From Scatosoma sp964459515 (GTDB lineage Bacteria; Bacillota; Clostridia; Christensenellales; Borkfalkiaceae): a stretch of 59,158 nucleotides of DNA. The stretch lies in NCBI GenBank assembly GCA_964459515.1, contig CAYWML010000001.1:1-59158 (forward strand), in the 5' to 3' direction. The notes below the pieces were generated by a model. The model ran no database searches. It was not told the DNA's origin and was given only the letters and a program-made list of their open reading frames with translations. The position numbers and the translations under genes are program-made. This document shows positions 8,792-16,526 of this stretch, one piece after another (the first letter of the stretch is position 1; each line of letters begins with the position of its first letter).

Positions 8792-10477
8792 TTACATTTT
8801 GTCGGGAATGCCGATACCCAATAATCCGAAAGCGTTTTTCAACGCTTGCAAAGTCGCCTCCGTAAGCTTCAAGCGGAAATGCTTCGTCTTTTCGTCCTCG
8901 GCGGAAAGAATTTTGCAATCGAAATAGAATTTATTGAACTTCTGCGCGACGTCCACCGCAAAACGCGCAATGAGCGACGGTTCGTATTTCTCCGCCGCCG
9001 CACGTACCGTTTCGGGGAACACGGAAATCGCTTTTACAAGCTCGATTTCCTGCGGACACAGCGTCGGTATCTCGTACGCGTTCGGCACGCCGCCCTTTTG
9101 CAAAACGGAAGCGGCGCGCGCGCACGTATATTGTACGTAAACGCTCGTTTCTCCGTCGAAAGTAAGCACTTTGTCATAGGAAAATACGATATCCTTAATC
9201 TTGCTGTTATACAACGCGCCGAAAATGACCGCGCCTACGCCGACCTTTTGCGCGACATCCGCTTTATTCTCCAAATTCGGATTTTTTTCGTCGATGATCG
9301 TATACGCCTTTTCGATACACTTGTTGATGACGTCCTCCAAGAATACGACGTTGCCCTTGCGCGTGGACATCGTCCCCTCTTCCAAAGAAACCATGCCGTA
9401 AGCGACGTGCACGAGATCTTTCGCCCAAGCTTTGCCCATAAGCTCCAAAACCTTAAAAAATTGCTTGAAATGCAGATTTTGCTGATAGGCGACCACGTAC
9501 AGACATTTGTAGAAATCGTAAGTGTTTTTACGATATACCGCCGCCGCCATATCGCGCGTCGCGTACAGCGAAGTGCCGTCCGATTTCAAAATGATGCAAG
9601 GCGACATGCCGTATTCTTCCAAATCGACAACCTGCGCGCCGCGGCTTTCCACCAACAGCCCCTTTTCGCGAAGCTCGTCCACGATCGGCTGCATTTTATC
9701 CGAATAGAAACTCTCGCCGGCGTAGGAATCGAAACGAATATCCAACAATTCGTAAATTTTTTGCACGTCCTTTAAGGTAAGCTCCTTAAACCAACGGAAA
9801 AGCGCGAGGCACTCCTCGTCGCCCTGTTCTATCTTCTTGAAATACGCGCGTGCTTCGTCCTCGTATTCGGGGTGCGCTTCCGCTTCGCGGTGAAATTTCA
9901 CGTACAACTCGTTCAACGCGCGAATGCCGCCCTTTTCGACAATCTCCTTATCCCCCCAACGCTTATAGGCGGAGATTAATTTTCCGAATTGCGTGCCGTA
10001 ATCGCCCAAATGATTGATGCCGACCGCTTTATAGCCGAGAAAATTAAAAATTCGATACAATGCGCCGCCGAGCACCGTCGTGGAAAGATGCCCGATATGA
10101 AAAGGCTTCGCGATGTTGATAGAAGAATAGTCGATACAAATCGTCTTCCCCTCGCCCTCCGACGACGCGCCGTAACGCGCCCCTTCCGAAAGAATTTTAT
10201 CGAGCACGGAGCGTACGAAGCCGCTTTTGTTTATTTTGAAGTTCAAATAGCCGTTGACGGCGGCAACTTCGCTGACGACTTCGTCCGTCGGGAAAGAATT
10301 TTTCAATGCTTCGGCGATGGCGACGGGGCTTTTCCGAAGAAGCTTTGCAAAACGGAAACACGGCAAAGCGTAATCGCCCGTTTCCAAATTGGGCGGCAAA
10401 GCAATCCAATCGTACACTTCGTCCGTCGTTACGCCGTCTATGTTGATTTTTTCCGCAATATATCTCTTATAATCCAT
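8792..10477 (-). CDS. argS: arginyl-tRNA synthetase
   Basis: A 561-residue class I aminoacyl-tRNA synthetase charging tRNA-Arg. An N-terminal additional domain (about 1-110) precedes the catalytic core. HIGH is present as PFHIGHLSTT, and the KMSKS equivalent is MSTRKG, as in many ArgS proteins. The C-terminal anticodon-binding helices end in FGLLGIGIPDKM, a usual ArgS ending. The ATG at 10477 is preceded by AGAAGG at 7 bases and gives the standard MDYKRYIAEK opening; an upstream in-frame start at 10531 has no such support. A promoter is proposed at 10522-10550. The gene is divergent from ychF. Confidence 0.96.
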   Translation of the reverse strand: MDYKRYIAEKINIDGVTTDEVYDWIALPPNLETGDYALPCFRFAKLLRKSPVAIAEALKNSFPTDEVVSEVAAVNGYLNFKINKSGFVRSVLDKILSEGARYGASSEGEGKTICIDYSSINIAKPFHIGHLSTTVLGGALYRIFNFLGYKAVGINHLGDYGTQFGKLISAYKRWGDKEIVEKGGIRALNELYVKFHREAEAHPEYEDEARAYFKKIEQGDEECLALFRWFKELTLKDVQKIYELLDIRFDSYAGESFYSDKMQPIVDELREKGLLVESRGAQVVDLEEYGMSPCIILKSDGTSLYATRDMAAAVYRKNTYDFYKCLYVVAYQQNLHFKQFFKVLELMGKAWAKDLVHVAYGMVSLEEGTMSTRKGNVVFLEDVINKCIEKAYTIIDEKNPNLENKADVAQKVGVGAVIFGALYNSKIKDIVFSYDKVLTFDGETSVYVQYTCARAASVLQKGGVPNAYEIPTLCPQEIELVKAISVFPETVRAAAEKYEPSLIARFAVDVAQKFNKFYFDCKILSAEDEKTKHFRLKLTEATLQALKNAFGLLGIGIPDKM

Positions 10478-10521
10478 AAAAATACCTTCTATTTTCCTTT
10501 CGTTGCATTTTTTCTTAGAAT

Positions 10522-10550
10522 ATAGTAACATATTTTTTCAATTTGGGCAA
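10522..10550 (-). promoter_or_regulatory. possible sigma-A promoter of argS
   Basis: Minus strand TTGCCC (10545-10550), 17 bases, TACTAT (10522-10527). The -10 is a moderate match. It lies back to back with the ychF promoter. Confidence 0.45.
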
Positions 10551-10557
10551 GTTTAAT

Positions 10558-10586
10558 TTGCCAAAATTTCAATTTTGTATTATAAT
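10558..10586 (+). promoter_or_regulatory. sigma-A promoter of ychF
   Basis: TTGCCA (10558-10563) and TATAAT (10581-10586) are separated by 17 bases. Predicted transcription start is about 10593, giving a leader near 40 bases. Confidence 0.65.
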
Positions 10587-10633
10587 ATAAAGGAAATTTT
10601 TCAAAAAAACCTTAAAAAGGACGATAAAACAAT

Positions 10634-11749
10634 ATGAAACTCGGTGTTGTCGGACTTCCCAACGTAGGCAAGTCCACCCTCTTCAATGCAATCACGCACG
10701 CCGGCGCGGAATGCGCGAATTATCCTTTCTGCACTATCGAACCGAACGTAGGCGTCGTTGCCGTGCCCGACGAACGGCTCGATAAACTCGCCGCACTGTA
10801 TTCCAGCAAAAAAGTAACTCCTGCCGTTATAGAATTCGTAGATATTGCAGGGCTCGTCAAAGGCGCGTCCAAAGGCGAGGGCTTAGGCAATAAATTCCTT
10901 TCGCATATTCGCGAAGTAGACGCCATCGTGCACGTCGTGCGTTGTTTCGAGGACGCAAACATTACGCACGTGGAAAATAAAATCGATCCCGTAAACGATA
11001 TCGAAACCATCAATTTGGAATTGGTGATGTCGGACATGGAAGCAGTACAAAACCGCATGAACAAAGTAAAAATTCAGGCACGCGGCGGCGCGGATAAAAA
11101 AGCCGAAGAAGAATACGCCTTTTTGGAGCGTTTGTACGCGCACCTCGAAAACGAGAAGCCGGCTCGGCTGTTCGAAGCAAGCGAGGAAGAAGAATGCTTT
11201 ATGAAAAACTGCTTCCTTTTGACGAGCAAACCCGTCATTTACGCGGCAAATATCAAAGAGGAAGATATGGGCAAGGACGAAAACACCCTCCCCTACGTCG
11301 TTGCCGTAAAGGAATGGGCAAAAAAGGAAGGTTCGGAAGTGCTGGTCATCTGCGCCAAGACCGAAGAAGAACTTTCGCAAATGGAAGCGGATGACAAAGC
11401 CGTATTTATGGAAGAATTCGGGTTGGGCGAAAGCGGACTCGATCGCTTGATTAAAAAATCGTACGCACTGCTCGGCTTAATCTCCTATCTTACCGCAGGC
11501 GAAAAAGAAACGCGCGCTTGGACAATCGTAAAAGGCACGAAAGCACCGCAGGCTGCCGGGAAAATTCATACCGATTTTGAAAAAGGATTTATACGCGCCG
11601 ACGTCGTCAATTGGCAAACGCTGCTTACGCTCGGTTCGATCGCCGCGGCGAAGGCGGAAGGCAAAGTACGTTCCGAAGGCAAAGAATACGTCATGCAAGA
11701 CGGCGACGTCGTAGAATACTATTTCAACGTTTCCAAAAGCAACAAATAA
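10634..11749 (+). CDS. ychF: redox-regulated ATPase YchF (Obg-like GTPase family)
   Basis: A 371-residue protein of the YchF/OLA1 subfamily of TRAFAC P-loop NTPases, which bind the ribosome and prefer ATP to GTP. The G1 loop is GLPNVGKST (residues 7-15), followed by DIAGLVKGASKGEGLGN, the usual G3 region. A helical insertion (about 130-210) and the C-terminal TGS domain, with AWTIVKGTKAPQAAGKIH and the GKVRSEGKEYVMQDGDVVE ending, match the family in order and length. The SD is the weak AAGGA. The gene stands alone on the plus strand between two minus-strand genes and ends at a clear terminator. Confidence 0.96.
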   Translation: MKLGVVGLPNVGKSTLFNAITHAGAECANYPFCTIEPNVGVVAVPDERLDKLAALYSSKKVTPAVIEFVDIAGLVKGASKGEGLGNKFLSHIREVDAIVHVVRCFEDANITHVENKIDPVNDIETINLELVMSDMEAVQNRMNKVKIQARGGADKKAEEEYAFLERLYAHLENEKPARLFEASEEEECFMKNCFLLTSKPVIYAANIKEEDMGKDENTLPYVVAVKEWAKKEGSEVLVICAKTEEELSQMEADDKAVFMEEFGLGESGLDRLIKKSYALLGLISYLTAGEKETRAWTIVKGTKAPQAAGKIHTDFEKGFIRADVVNWQTLLTLGSIAAAKAEGKVRSEGKEYVMQDGDVVEYYFNVSKSNK

Positions 11750-11767
11750 AACGAAATCGAATAAACG

Positions 11768-11815
11768 ATCGCTCCGCAACGCAAGACATGCACCGTCCGT
11801 CGCGGAGCGATTTTT
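11768..11815 (+). terminator. rho-independent terminator after ychF
   Basis: ATCGCTCCGC (11768-11777) pairs perfectly with GCGGAGCGAT (11802-11811) across a 24-base loop, and a short T-run follows. It lies between the convergent ychF and C_GCAxxG_C_C genes. Confidence 0.7.
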
Positions 11816-11823
11816 CATCGAAT

Positions 11824-12282
11824 TTATAAAATACCGCGCTCCGTCAATTCTTTTTCCAACAACTCGGCGGCAAGATACACCATATCGCCGCAAGCGCGTT
11901 TATGATAATATTGCTCCGTACGCGGTTCGGCTTCGCCGCCGATCTCCGTTTTCACCTGCATGCCGCGCAGCAATTCCGCGCATATAAGGCTGCCCGTTTC
12001 CGCGCGAAACTCGCCGCAAAGCTTCTGTACGACGGCATAAACGGCTTTTTTGTTTTCCGACGTATTTTCCGCCTTTCCGCACGCCATACCGAGAACAGCC
12101 GCCATGCCGCTGACCGCACCGCATGTCATGCGAAGCCGCCCTACGCCGCCGCCGAACGGCAACATAATCTTGCCAACCGTCCCTTCGTCCATTCCCATAA
12201 CGTCGGCAAACGCCAACGCCACCGCTTGCGAACACGCATAACCTTGTAAAAAATATTCCTTTGCCCTTTCTGCTCTTGACAT
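11824..12282 (-). CDS. C_GCAxxG_C_C family protein
   Basis: A 152-residue protein of the cysteine-rich C_GCAxxG_C_C family, a small family of predicted redox or metal-binding proteins without established function. Conserved cysteines are visible in GYACSQAV, MTCGAVSG, GMACGK, KLCGEF, LICAEL and RACGDMV, in the expected order. I chose the ATG at 12282, 9 bases after AGGAG; a TTG at 12288 would be only 3 bases from it. The first codons of this gene contain the -35 element of the divergent phosphopantetheinyl transferase promoter, so transcription of the two may interfere. Confidence 0.8.
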   Translation of the reverse strand: MSRAERAKEYFLQGYACSQAVALAFADVMGMDEGTVGKIMLPFGGGVGRLRMTCGAVSGMAAVLGMACGKAENTSENKKAVYAVVQKLCGEFRAETGSLICAELLRGMQVKTEIGGEAEPRTEQYYHKRACGDMVYLAAELLEKELTERGIL

Positions 12283-12304
12283 TTTCAAATACTCCTGTTA
12301 TAAT
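12276..12304 (+). promoter_or_regulatory. consensus sigma-A promoter, nearly leaderless, for the Sfp-type gene
   Basis: TTGACA (12276-12281), 17 bases, TATAAT (12299-12304): an exact consensus. Transcription should begin near 12311, about five bases before the ATG at 12316. The -35 element overlaps the first codons of the divergent C_GCAxxG_C_C gene. Confidence 0.8.
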
Positions 12305-12315
12305 ATTTCTGACTT

Positions 12316-12837
12316 ATGGAAAAAATCTTTTATGCAAAGACGAACGCATACCCCTCTTCGGAAGCCGCCGTGCGACAGATTTTGCTTTCGCATTTTCGTA
12401 AAACCGATTGCGCGATTGCGCATACGAGCAACGGAAAGCCGTTCTTGCAAGACGAAGAAAAGCTCTTTTTCTCCGTTTCGCATACGCGGAAAAGCTTGTT
12501 TATCGCATTTGCCGACGAACAAATCGGGCTTGACGCCGAACCGCTATCGCGCCAATCGCGCTACGCGGCGATTTTACAAAAGTTTTCGGAAAACGAACGG
12601 GCGGAAATACGAAACTCGCATGATTTTCTACGGCATTGGACGGCAAAAGAAAGCGCGATTAAATACCTCGGCGGAACGCTTATAAAAGATTTGCGCTCGC
12701 TCGAATACGTCGGCGGAAGCTTGTTTTACCGCGGCGAGCCTTTTCCCGTCCGATTGACGCAGACGGAATCGCAAGGACACTTTCTTTCCGTATGTTGCGC
12801 GCGCGATTTCTCGAACGCGGAACACATTCCCTTTTAA
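12316..12837 (+). CDS. 4'-phosphopantetheinyl transferase, Sfp/AcpT type
   Basis: A 173-residue enzyme that transfers 4'-phosphopantetheine from CoA to a serine of carrier proteins. The family blocks are present in order: NGKPFL, FSVSHT, IGLDAE (Mg-binding acidic pair) and FLRHWTAKESAIKYLGG. It is shorter than Sfp (224) because both ends are trimmed, as in other compact clostridial versions. No carrier protein or synthase gene is nearby, so its target could be the fatty acid acyl carrier protein or a secondary metabolite synthase. The ATG lies about five bases from the predicted transcript start with no Shine-Dalgarno site. mtnN and ung follow on the same strand and could be cotranscribed. 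Confidence 0.85.
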   Translation: MEKIFYAKTNAYPSSEAAVRQILLSHFRKTDCAIAHTSNGKPFLQDEEKLFFSVSHTRKSLFIAFADEQIGLDAEPLSRQSRYAAILQKFSENERAEIRNSHDFLRHWTAKESAIKYLGGTLIKDLRSLEYVGGSLFYRGEPFPVRLTQTESQGHFLSVCCARDFSNAEHIPF

Positions 12838-12904
12838 GCATTATAGCATACTTTATCGGGAATTTCAAGAAAAAAATAAAGCTTTTTATAGGAGAACACG
12901 AAAA

Positions 12905-13561
12905 ATGATCGGAGCAGTAATCGCCATGCAAAGCGAGGCGGATATTTTATTGAATACTATGGCAACGAGCCGCACGCTTACCGTCAGCGGAAAACGCGTT
13001 TATGTCGGCAAAGCTTTCGGAAAAGACGTCGCACTGTGCGTATGCGGCGTGGGCAAAGTAAACGCGGCACTCGGCGCGCAACTGCTCGTCAGCAAATTCG
13101 ACGCCGACTTATTGTTGAACTTCGGCGTGGCGGGCGGCTTAAACGGCGGAACGGAGCTGTGCGAGGTTTACCAAATTTCCGCGGCTGTGCAATTCGATTT
13201 CGACCTTGCGCAACTGAACGGCACGAAAATCGGCACGTTGAACGAATACGAGGAAAACTACCTCGCCGTCAACCTGCTTCCCCTGCATTTTGCGAAAAAA
13301 CGCTTGGGAACTGCGGATCGATTTAACGATTCTATCGAAGATTATAAACTGCTGACGGAAGAACTGAACGCGGATATCCGCGATATGGAGGGCGGCGCGA
13401 TCGTACAAGCGGCGTACGCGACGAGCTTGCCCGTATATCTTTTCAAAGCCATCTCCGACGTCGCAGGCAACAACAGCACGACGGAGCAATATTTGGCGAA
13501 CAAGGATCGCGCGCTTCTCAATTTACAAGCGGCGTTGCCTGAAATTTTCAACGCGCTTTGA
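12905..13561 (+). CDS. mtnN: 5'-methylthioadenosine/S-adenosylhomocysteine nucleosidase
   Basis: A 218-residue nucleoside phosphorylase-fold enzyme that cleaves methylthioadenosine and S-adenosylhomocysteine to adenine plus a thioribose product, recycling by-products of SAM use. The catalytic glutamate of AMQSEAD (E11), the VCGVGKVNAA and NFGVAGG loops, DMEGGAIVQAAY with the ribose-binding Met-Glu, and AISDVAG carrying the catalytic aspartate are all visible. It is about ten residues shorter than the E. coli enzyme. AGGAG lies 10 bases before the ATG. It precedes ung by 9 bases, which suggests one transcript. PurM- or futalosine-type nucleosidase activity cannot be excluded by motif alone. 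Confidence 0.87.
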   Translation: MIGAVIAMQSEADILLNTMATSRTLTVSGKRVYVGKAFGKDVALCVCGVGKVNAALGAQLLVSKFDADLLLNFGVAGGLNGGTELCEVYQISAAVQFDFDLAQLNGTKIGTLNEYEENYLAVNLLPLHFAKKRLGTADRFNDSIEDYKLLTEELNADIRDMEGGAIVQAAYATSLPVYLFKAISDVAGNNSTTEQYLANKDRALLNLQAALPEIFNAL

Positions 13562-13570
13562 GGTGAAATT

Positions 13571-14239
13571 ATGATCGATTTAGGCGATTGGAACGAAATA
13601 CTTGCGCCGCTGTTTGCCGATGAACGCTACGCGAAAATACGAAAATTCTTGATAGAAGAATATCGAAATCACGTCGTTTATCCCGATATGTACGATTTGT
13701 ACAACTGCTTTCGGTATACGCAATTTCGCGATTTGAAAGCGGTGCTTCTCGGGCAAGATCCCTACCACAACGAAGGGCAAGCGCACGGGCTTTGCTTTTC
13801 CGTGCCGCAAGGCATACAAAAGCCGCCCTCTTTGGAAAACATATTCAAGGAGCTACATACCGACCTCGGCTGCAATCCGCCCCGAAACGGCACGCTGACG
13901 AAGTGGGCGCAACAGGGCGTATTGCTTTTGAACACTGCCCTCACCGTACGCGCGCATCAAGCGAATTCCCATGCAAAATGCGGTTGGGCATGGTTTACGG
14001 ACAACGTTATTCAACTGATTTCCGAAAAAAAGGAACACGTCGTATTCCTGCTGTGGGGAGGCAACGCGCGCAGCAAAAAGCCGCTTATCGATACCTCGAA
14101 GCACTGCATTCTCGAAAGCGTGCACCCCTCGCCGCTTTCTGCCTATAACGGCTTTTTCGGATGTAAACACTTCTCCAAAACGAACGAATACCTTGCGGCA
14201 AACGGTATTTCGCCCGTCGATTGGGATTTATCGGAATAA
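13571..14239 (+). CDS. ung: uracil-DNA glycosylase, family 1
   Basis: A 222-residue base-excision repair enzyme that removes uracil from DNA. The water-activating loop is GQDPYH, followed by AHGLCFSVP, the LLLNTALTVRAHQANSHAKCGW block, FLLWGGNA (uracil-binding Asn region) and the minor-groove loop HPSPLSAYNGFFGCKHFS. Order and length match Ung (about 225-230). The ATG follows the mtnN stop by 9 bases with GAGGTG before it. The gene is convergent with the downstream PLP enzyme gene, with a shared terminator. Confidence 0.97.
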   Translation: MIDLGDWNEILAPLFADERYAKIRKFLIEEYRNHVVYPDMYDLYNCFRYTQFRDLKAVLLGQDPYHNEGQAHGLCFSVPQGIQKPPSLENIFKELHTDLGCNPPRNGTLTKWAQQGVLLLNTALTVRAHQANSHAKCGWAWFTDNVIQLISEKKEHVVFLLWGGNARSKKPLIDTSKHCILESVHPSPLSAYNGFFGCKHFSKTNEYLAANGISPVDWDLSE

Positions 14240-14250
14240 AAACGGAAAAC

Positions 14251-14280
14251 GCGCGGCAAATGCCGCGCGCTCTGTTTTTT
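14251..14280. terminator. bidirectional terminator between ung and the PLP enzyme gene
   Basis: GCGCGGCA (14251-14258) pairs with TGCCGCGC (14261-14268) over a 2-base apex. A T-run follows on the plus strand (14274-14280) and interrupted T-runs follow on the minus strand. Confidence 0.8.
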
Positions 14281-14286
14281 CGCTGT

Positions 14287-15513
14287 TTACAATAATTTCG
14301 CAAGAATTTTTTTCAAAGCGTATTTGCAATGTTCGTAAGTCAAACCGCCTTGGAAATAAGCGGTATACGGCGGCTTTACGGGCGCGTCTGCCGAAAGTTC
14401 TATACTCGCCCCCTCTACGAAACAGCCTGCCGCCATAATCACCTTGCTGTCGTACCCCGGCATATCCCACGGCTCCAACGTAACAAAGCCGTCAATCGGG
14501 GAAGCATCCTGCACGGATTGGATAAAAGCGCAAAGCTGCTCTGCCGTGTCAAAACGGATCGCGCGCGTTATATCCGCAGGCACGACGTTAAGCTTCGGGA
14601 AATTTTCATAGCCTAAGCACTCCATACACTGCCCGATAAGCAGACTGCCTTTAATCGCCTGATTTACCGTATGCGGCGCAAGGAAAAGCCCTTGATAAAA
14701 CAAGCGGTAGCCGTAGGCGTACGAACCGACTTCGTTGCCGATGGACGGCGCGGTTAAACGCCGACCGATCAAGTCCACGTATTTTTCCTTTCCGACGATA
14801 TATCCGCCCGTCGGCGCAAGTCCGCCGCCGGGGTTTTTAATCAGCGAGCCGACCGCCACGTCCGCGCCGACGTCGCACGGCTCTTGCTTTTCCACAAATT
14901 CTCCGTAGCAATTATCGACGAATATACAGCCCGTAAAGCCTAAACCGCGAACGAACGAACATATATCCCCGATTTCCGCAACCGAAAAGGCGTCGCGCAA
15001 TTCGTACCCGCGCGAACGCTGGATATATATCATTTTAAGAGAAGCCCCCAAACGCGACATTTCCGCGCGAATGCGCGCTTTATCGAACTTTCCCTCCGAA
15101 GTAAGCTCCGCGCAGGTAAAAGCAATGCCAAAGTCCTTCAACGAGCCGTTTCCGTCCCCGTATATAACGCCGCGAATCGTATCGTAAGGCATTCCCGAAA
15201 CGGAAAGCACGGCGTCCCCCGTGCGCAACACGCCGAACAAAGCGACGGTCAAAGCGTGCGTACCGCTGAGAAGCGCGGGCGAAACGATGCCTGCCTCTGC
15301 CCCGAACGCGTCGGCGAATACTTCGCCTAACACAAATCTTCCCTCGTCGCCGTAACCGTATCCAGTCGTGGGATTAAAATGGCGCAACGCCACCGAACGG
15401 CGTTGAAACGCCTTTATCACTTTTTCTTGATTGTATTCGCTTATCTCGTCCGCGAGCGCGAATTGCGCGCATAAACGCGCTTCGCTCACCTTTATCAATT
15501 CTTCTGCTTTCAT
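14287..15513 (-). CDS. methionine gamma-lyase family PLP enzyme (YnbB-like)
   Basis: A 408-residue PLP-dependent protein of the family once labelled aluminium resistance protein and annotated as methionine gamma-lyase-like (fold type I, Cys/Met metabolism group). The Schiff-base lysine is K226 in GSLIKNPGGG. HFNPTTGYGYGDEGR, the SGTHAL substrate loop and FVDNCYGEF (cofactor-binding aspartate) are present. The true substrate of this subgroup is not established. GGAGAG lies 7 bases before the ATG. It follows miaA by 98 bases; that gap carries three copies of a TGTCAC motif, so it may be regulated independently of the mut operon. Confidence 0.85.
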   Translation of the reverse strand: MKAEELIKVSEARLCAQFALADEISEYNQEKVIKAFQRRSVALRHFNPTTGYGYGDEGRFVLGEVFADAFGAEAGIVSPALLSGTHALTVALFGVLRTGDAVLSVSGMPYDTIRGVIYGDGNGSLKDFGIAFTCAELTSEGKFDKARIRAEMSRLGASLKMIYIQRSRGYELRDAFSVAEIGDICSFVRGLGFTGCIFVDNCYGEFVEKQEPCDVGADVAVGSLIKNPGGGLAPTGGYIVGKEKYVDLIGRRLTAPSIGNEVGSYAYGYRLFYQGLFLAPHTVNQAIKGSLLIGQCMECLGYENFPKLNVVPADITRAIRFDTAEQLCAFIQSVQDASPIDGFVTLEPWDMPGYDSKVIMAAGCFVEGASIELSADAPVKPPYTAYFQGGLTYEHCKYALKKILAKLL

Positions 15514-15533
15514 AAAATTCTCTCCATCTGTAT

Positions 15534-15609
15534 TATGTCACACATTTTTTAATAAACGACGCATTCTGTGCCGCATAGTATGTCACGCATAGGTATTATG
15601 TGTGACATA
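15534..15609. promoter_or_regulatory. three TATGTCACRCAT motifs upstream of the PLP enzyme gene
   Basis: TATGTCACACAT at 15534-15545, TATGTCACGCAT at 15579-15590, and an exact inverted copy, ATGTGTGACATA, at 15598-15609. The first two are 45 bases apart, close to four helical turns, and the outer pair form a perfect 12-bp inverted repeat. All lie in the 98 bases between miaA and the PLP enzyme gene start. This arrangement resembles an operator; the binding protein is unknown. Confidence 0.5.
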
Positions 15610-15611
15610 AC

Positions 15612-16526
15612 TCAGCTTTTCAAAAGCATTTCGACGTGTGCTGCCGTTGCTTCACTCGGCAAAAGCGTCGTGTGATTTTGCATGCGCTTAAAGAACGTTT
15701 TCTGCCGTTTTGCGTAACGGCGCGTATTTTTTTGCACCAAAGCCATCATTTCGGCTTCGCTCGCGCCTACGCGCAACCCTTCGGCAATTTCTTTATAGCC
15801 GATTCCTTGCATACATTGTGCCGTTTCGGGAACGCCGCTTTCCAGCAAACGGCGCACCTCCCTTTCTAAACCGTCGGAAAACATTTTTTCGACGCGCGCG
15901 TCGATACGCGCGTACAAAGCTTCCCTTGGATAACCGATCGATACGGCACAAAAATCGAAACGAGGCACGGGAAGATCACACTGCAACGACTTTGCTTTTC
16001 CCGTCGTATCGTATATTTCCAAAGCGCGTATTACGCGTTTTACGTCGTTATAATGCAATTTTTCCGCACTTTCGGGATCTTTTTCCCGAAGCACCGCATG
16101 CAAATATTCTCGTCCGCGTTCTTCCGCCAATTTTTCGTAATAAGCGCGCAGTTGCGCATTTGCGCCAATGTTTCCGAATTGACTTTTATAGAGCAACGAT
16201 TGAATATAAAAACCCGTTCCGCCACAAACAATCGGCAGTTTTCCGTCCTGCAACAATTTTTCCAGAATCGGCAAAGCCGCCGCTTCGTAATCGCAAACGC
16301 TGAAACTTTCCAGCGGCGAAACGACGTCGATCAAATGATGCGGAACACTCTGCCGCTCTTCCGAAGTCGGCTTTGCCGTGCCGATATTCAAACCGCGATA
16401 AATCAGCATGGAATCGGCGGAAACGACTTCGCCGCCAAACGCTTTCGCGCAAGCCACGGCAAGTGCCGTCTTCCCCGTTGCCGTCGCGCCGCAAATCACC
16501 AAAACTTTTTTCTCGAACGGCGTCAT
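15612..16526 (-). CDS. miaA: tRNA dimethylallyltransferase MiaA
   Basis: A 304-residue enzyme that adds a dimethylallyl group to N6 of A37 in tRNAs reading UNN codons. Walker A is GATATGKT (residues 13-20), followed by SADSMLIYRGLNIGTAKP and the VPHHLID block, then GGTGFYIQSLL and GIGYKEIAEGL. The start is the ATG at 16526, which overlaps the mutL stop by one base (TGATG); the reading frame stays open upstream inside mutL, but that part has no family similarity. MiaB, encoded at the head of the same operon, acts on the base that MiaA makes. Confidence 0.97.
   Translation of the reverse strand: MTPFEKKVLVICGATATGKTALAVACAKAFGGEVVSADSMLIYRGLNIGTAKPTSEERQSVPHHLIDVVSPLESFSVCDYEAAALPILEKLLQDGKLPIVCGGTGFYIQSLLYKSQFGNIGANAQLRAYYEKLAEERGREYLHAVLREKDPESAEKLHYNDVKRVIRALEIYDTTGKAKSLQCDLPVPRFDFCAVSIGYPREALYARIDARVEKMFSDGLEREVRRLLESGVPETAQCMQGIGYKEIAEGLRVGASEAEMMALVQKNTRRYAKRQKTFFKRMQNHTTLLPSEATAAHVEMLLKS

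Noticed and set aside
10487..10633. T-box or other riboswitch upstream of argS
   Set aside because: The argS leader is short, with no T-box sequence and no specifier hairpin visible.
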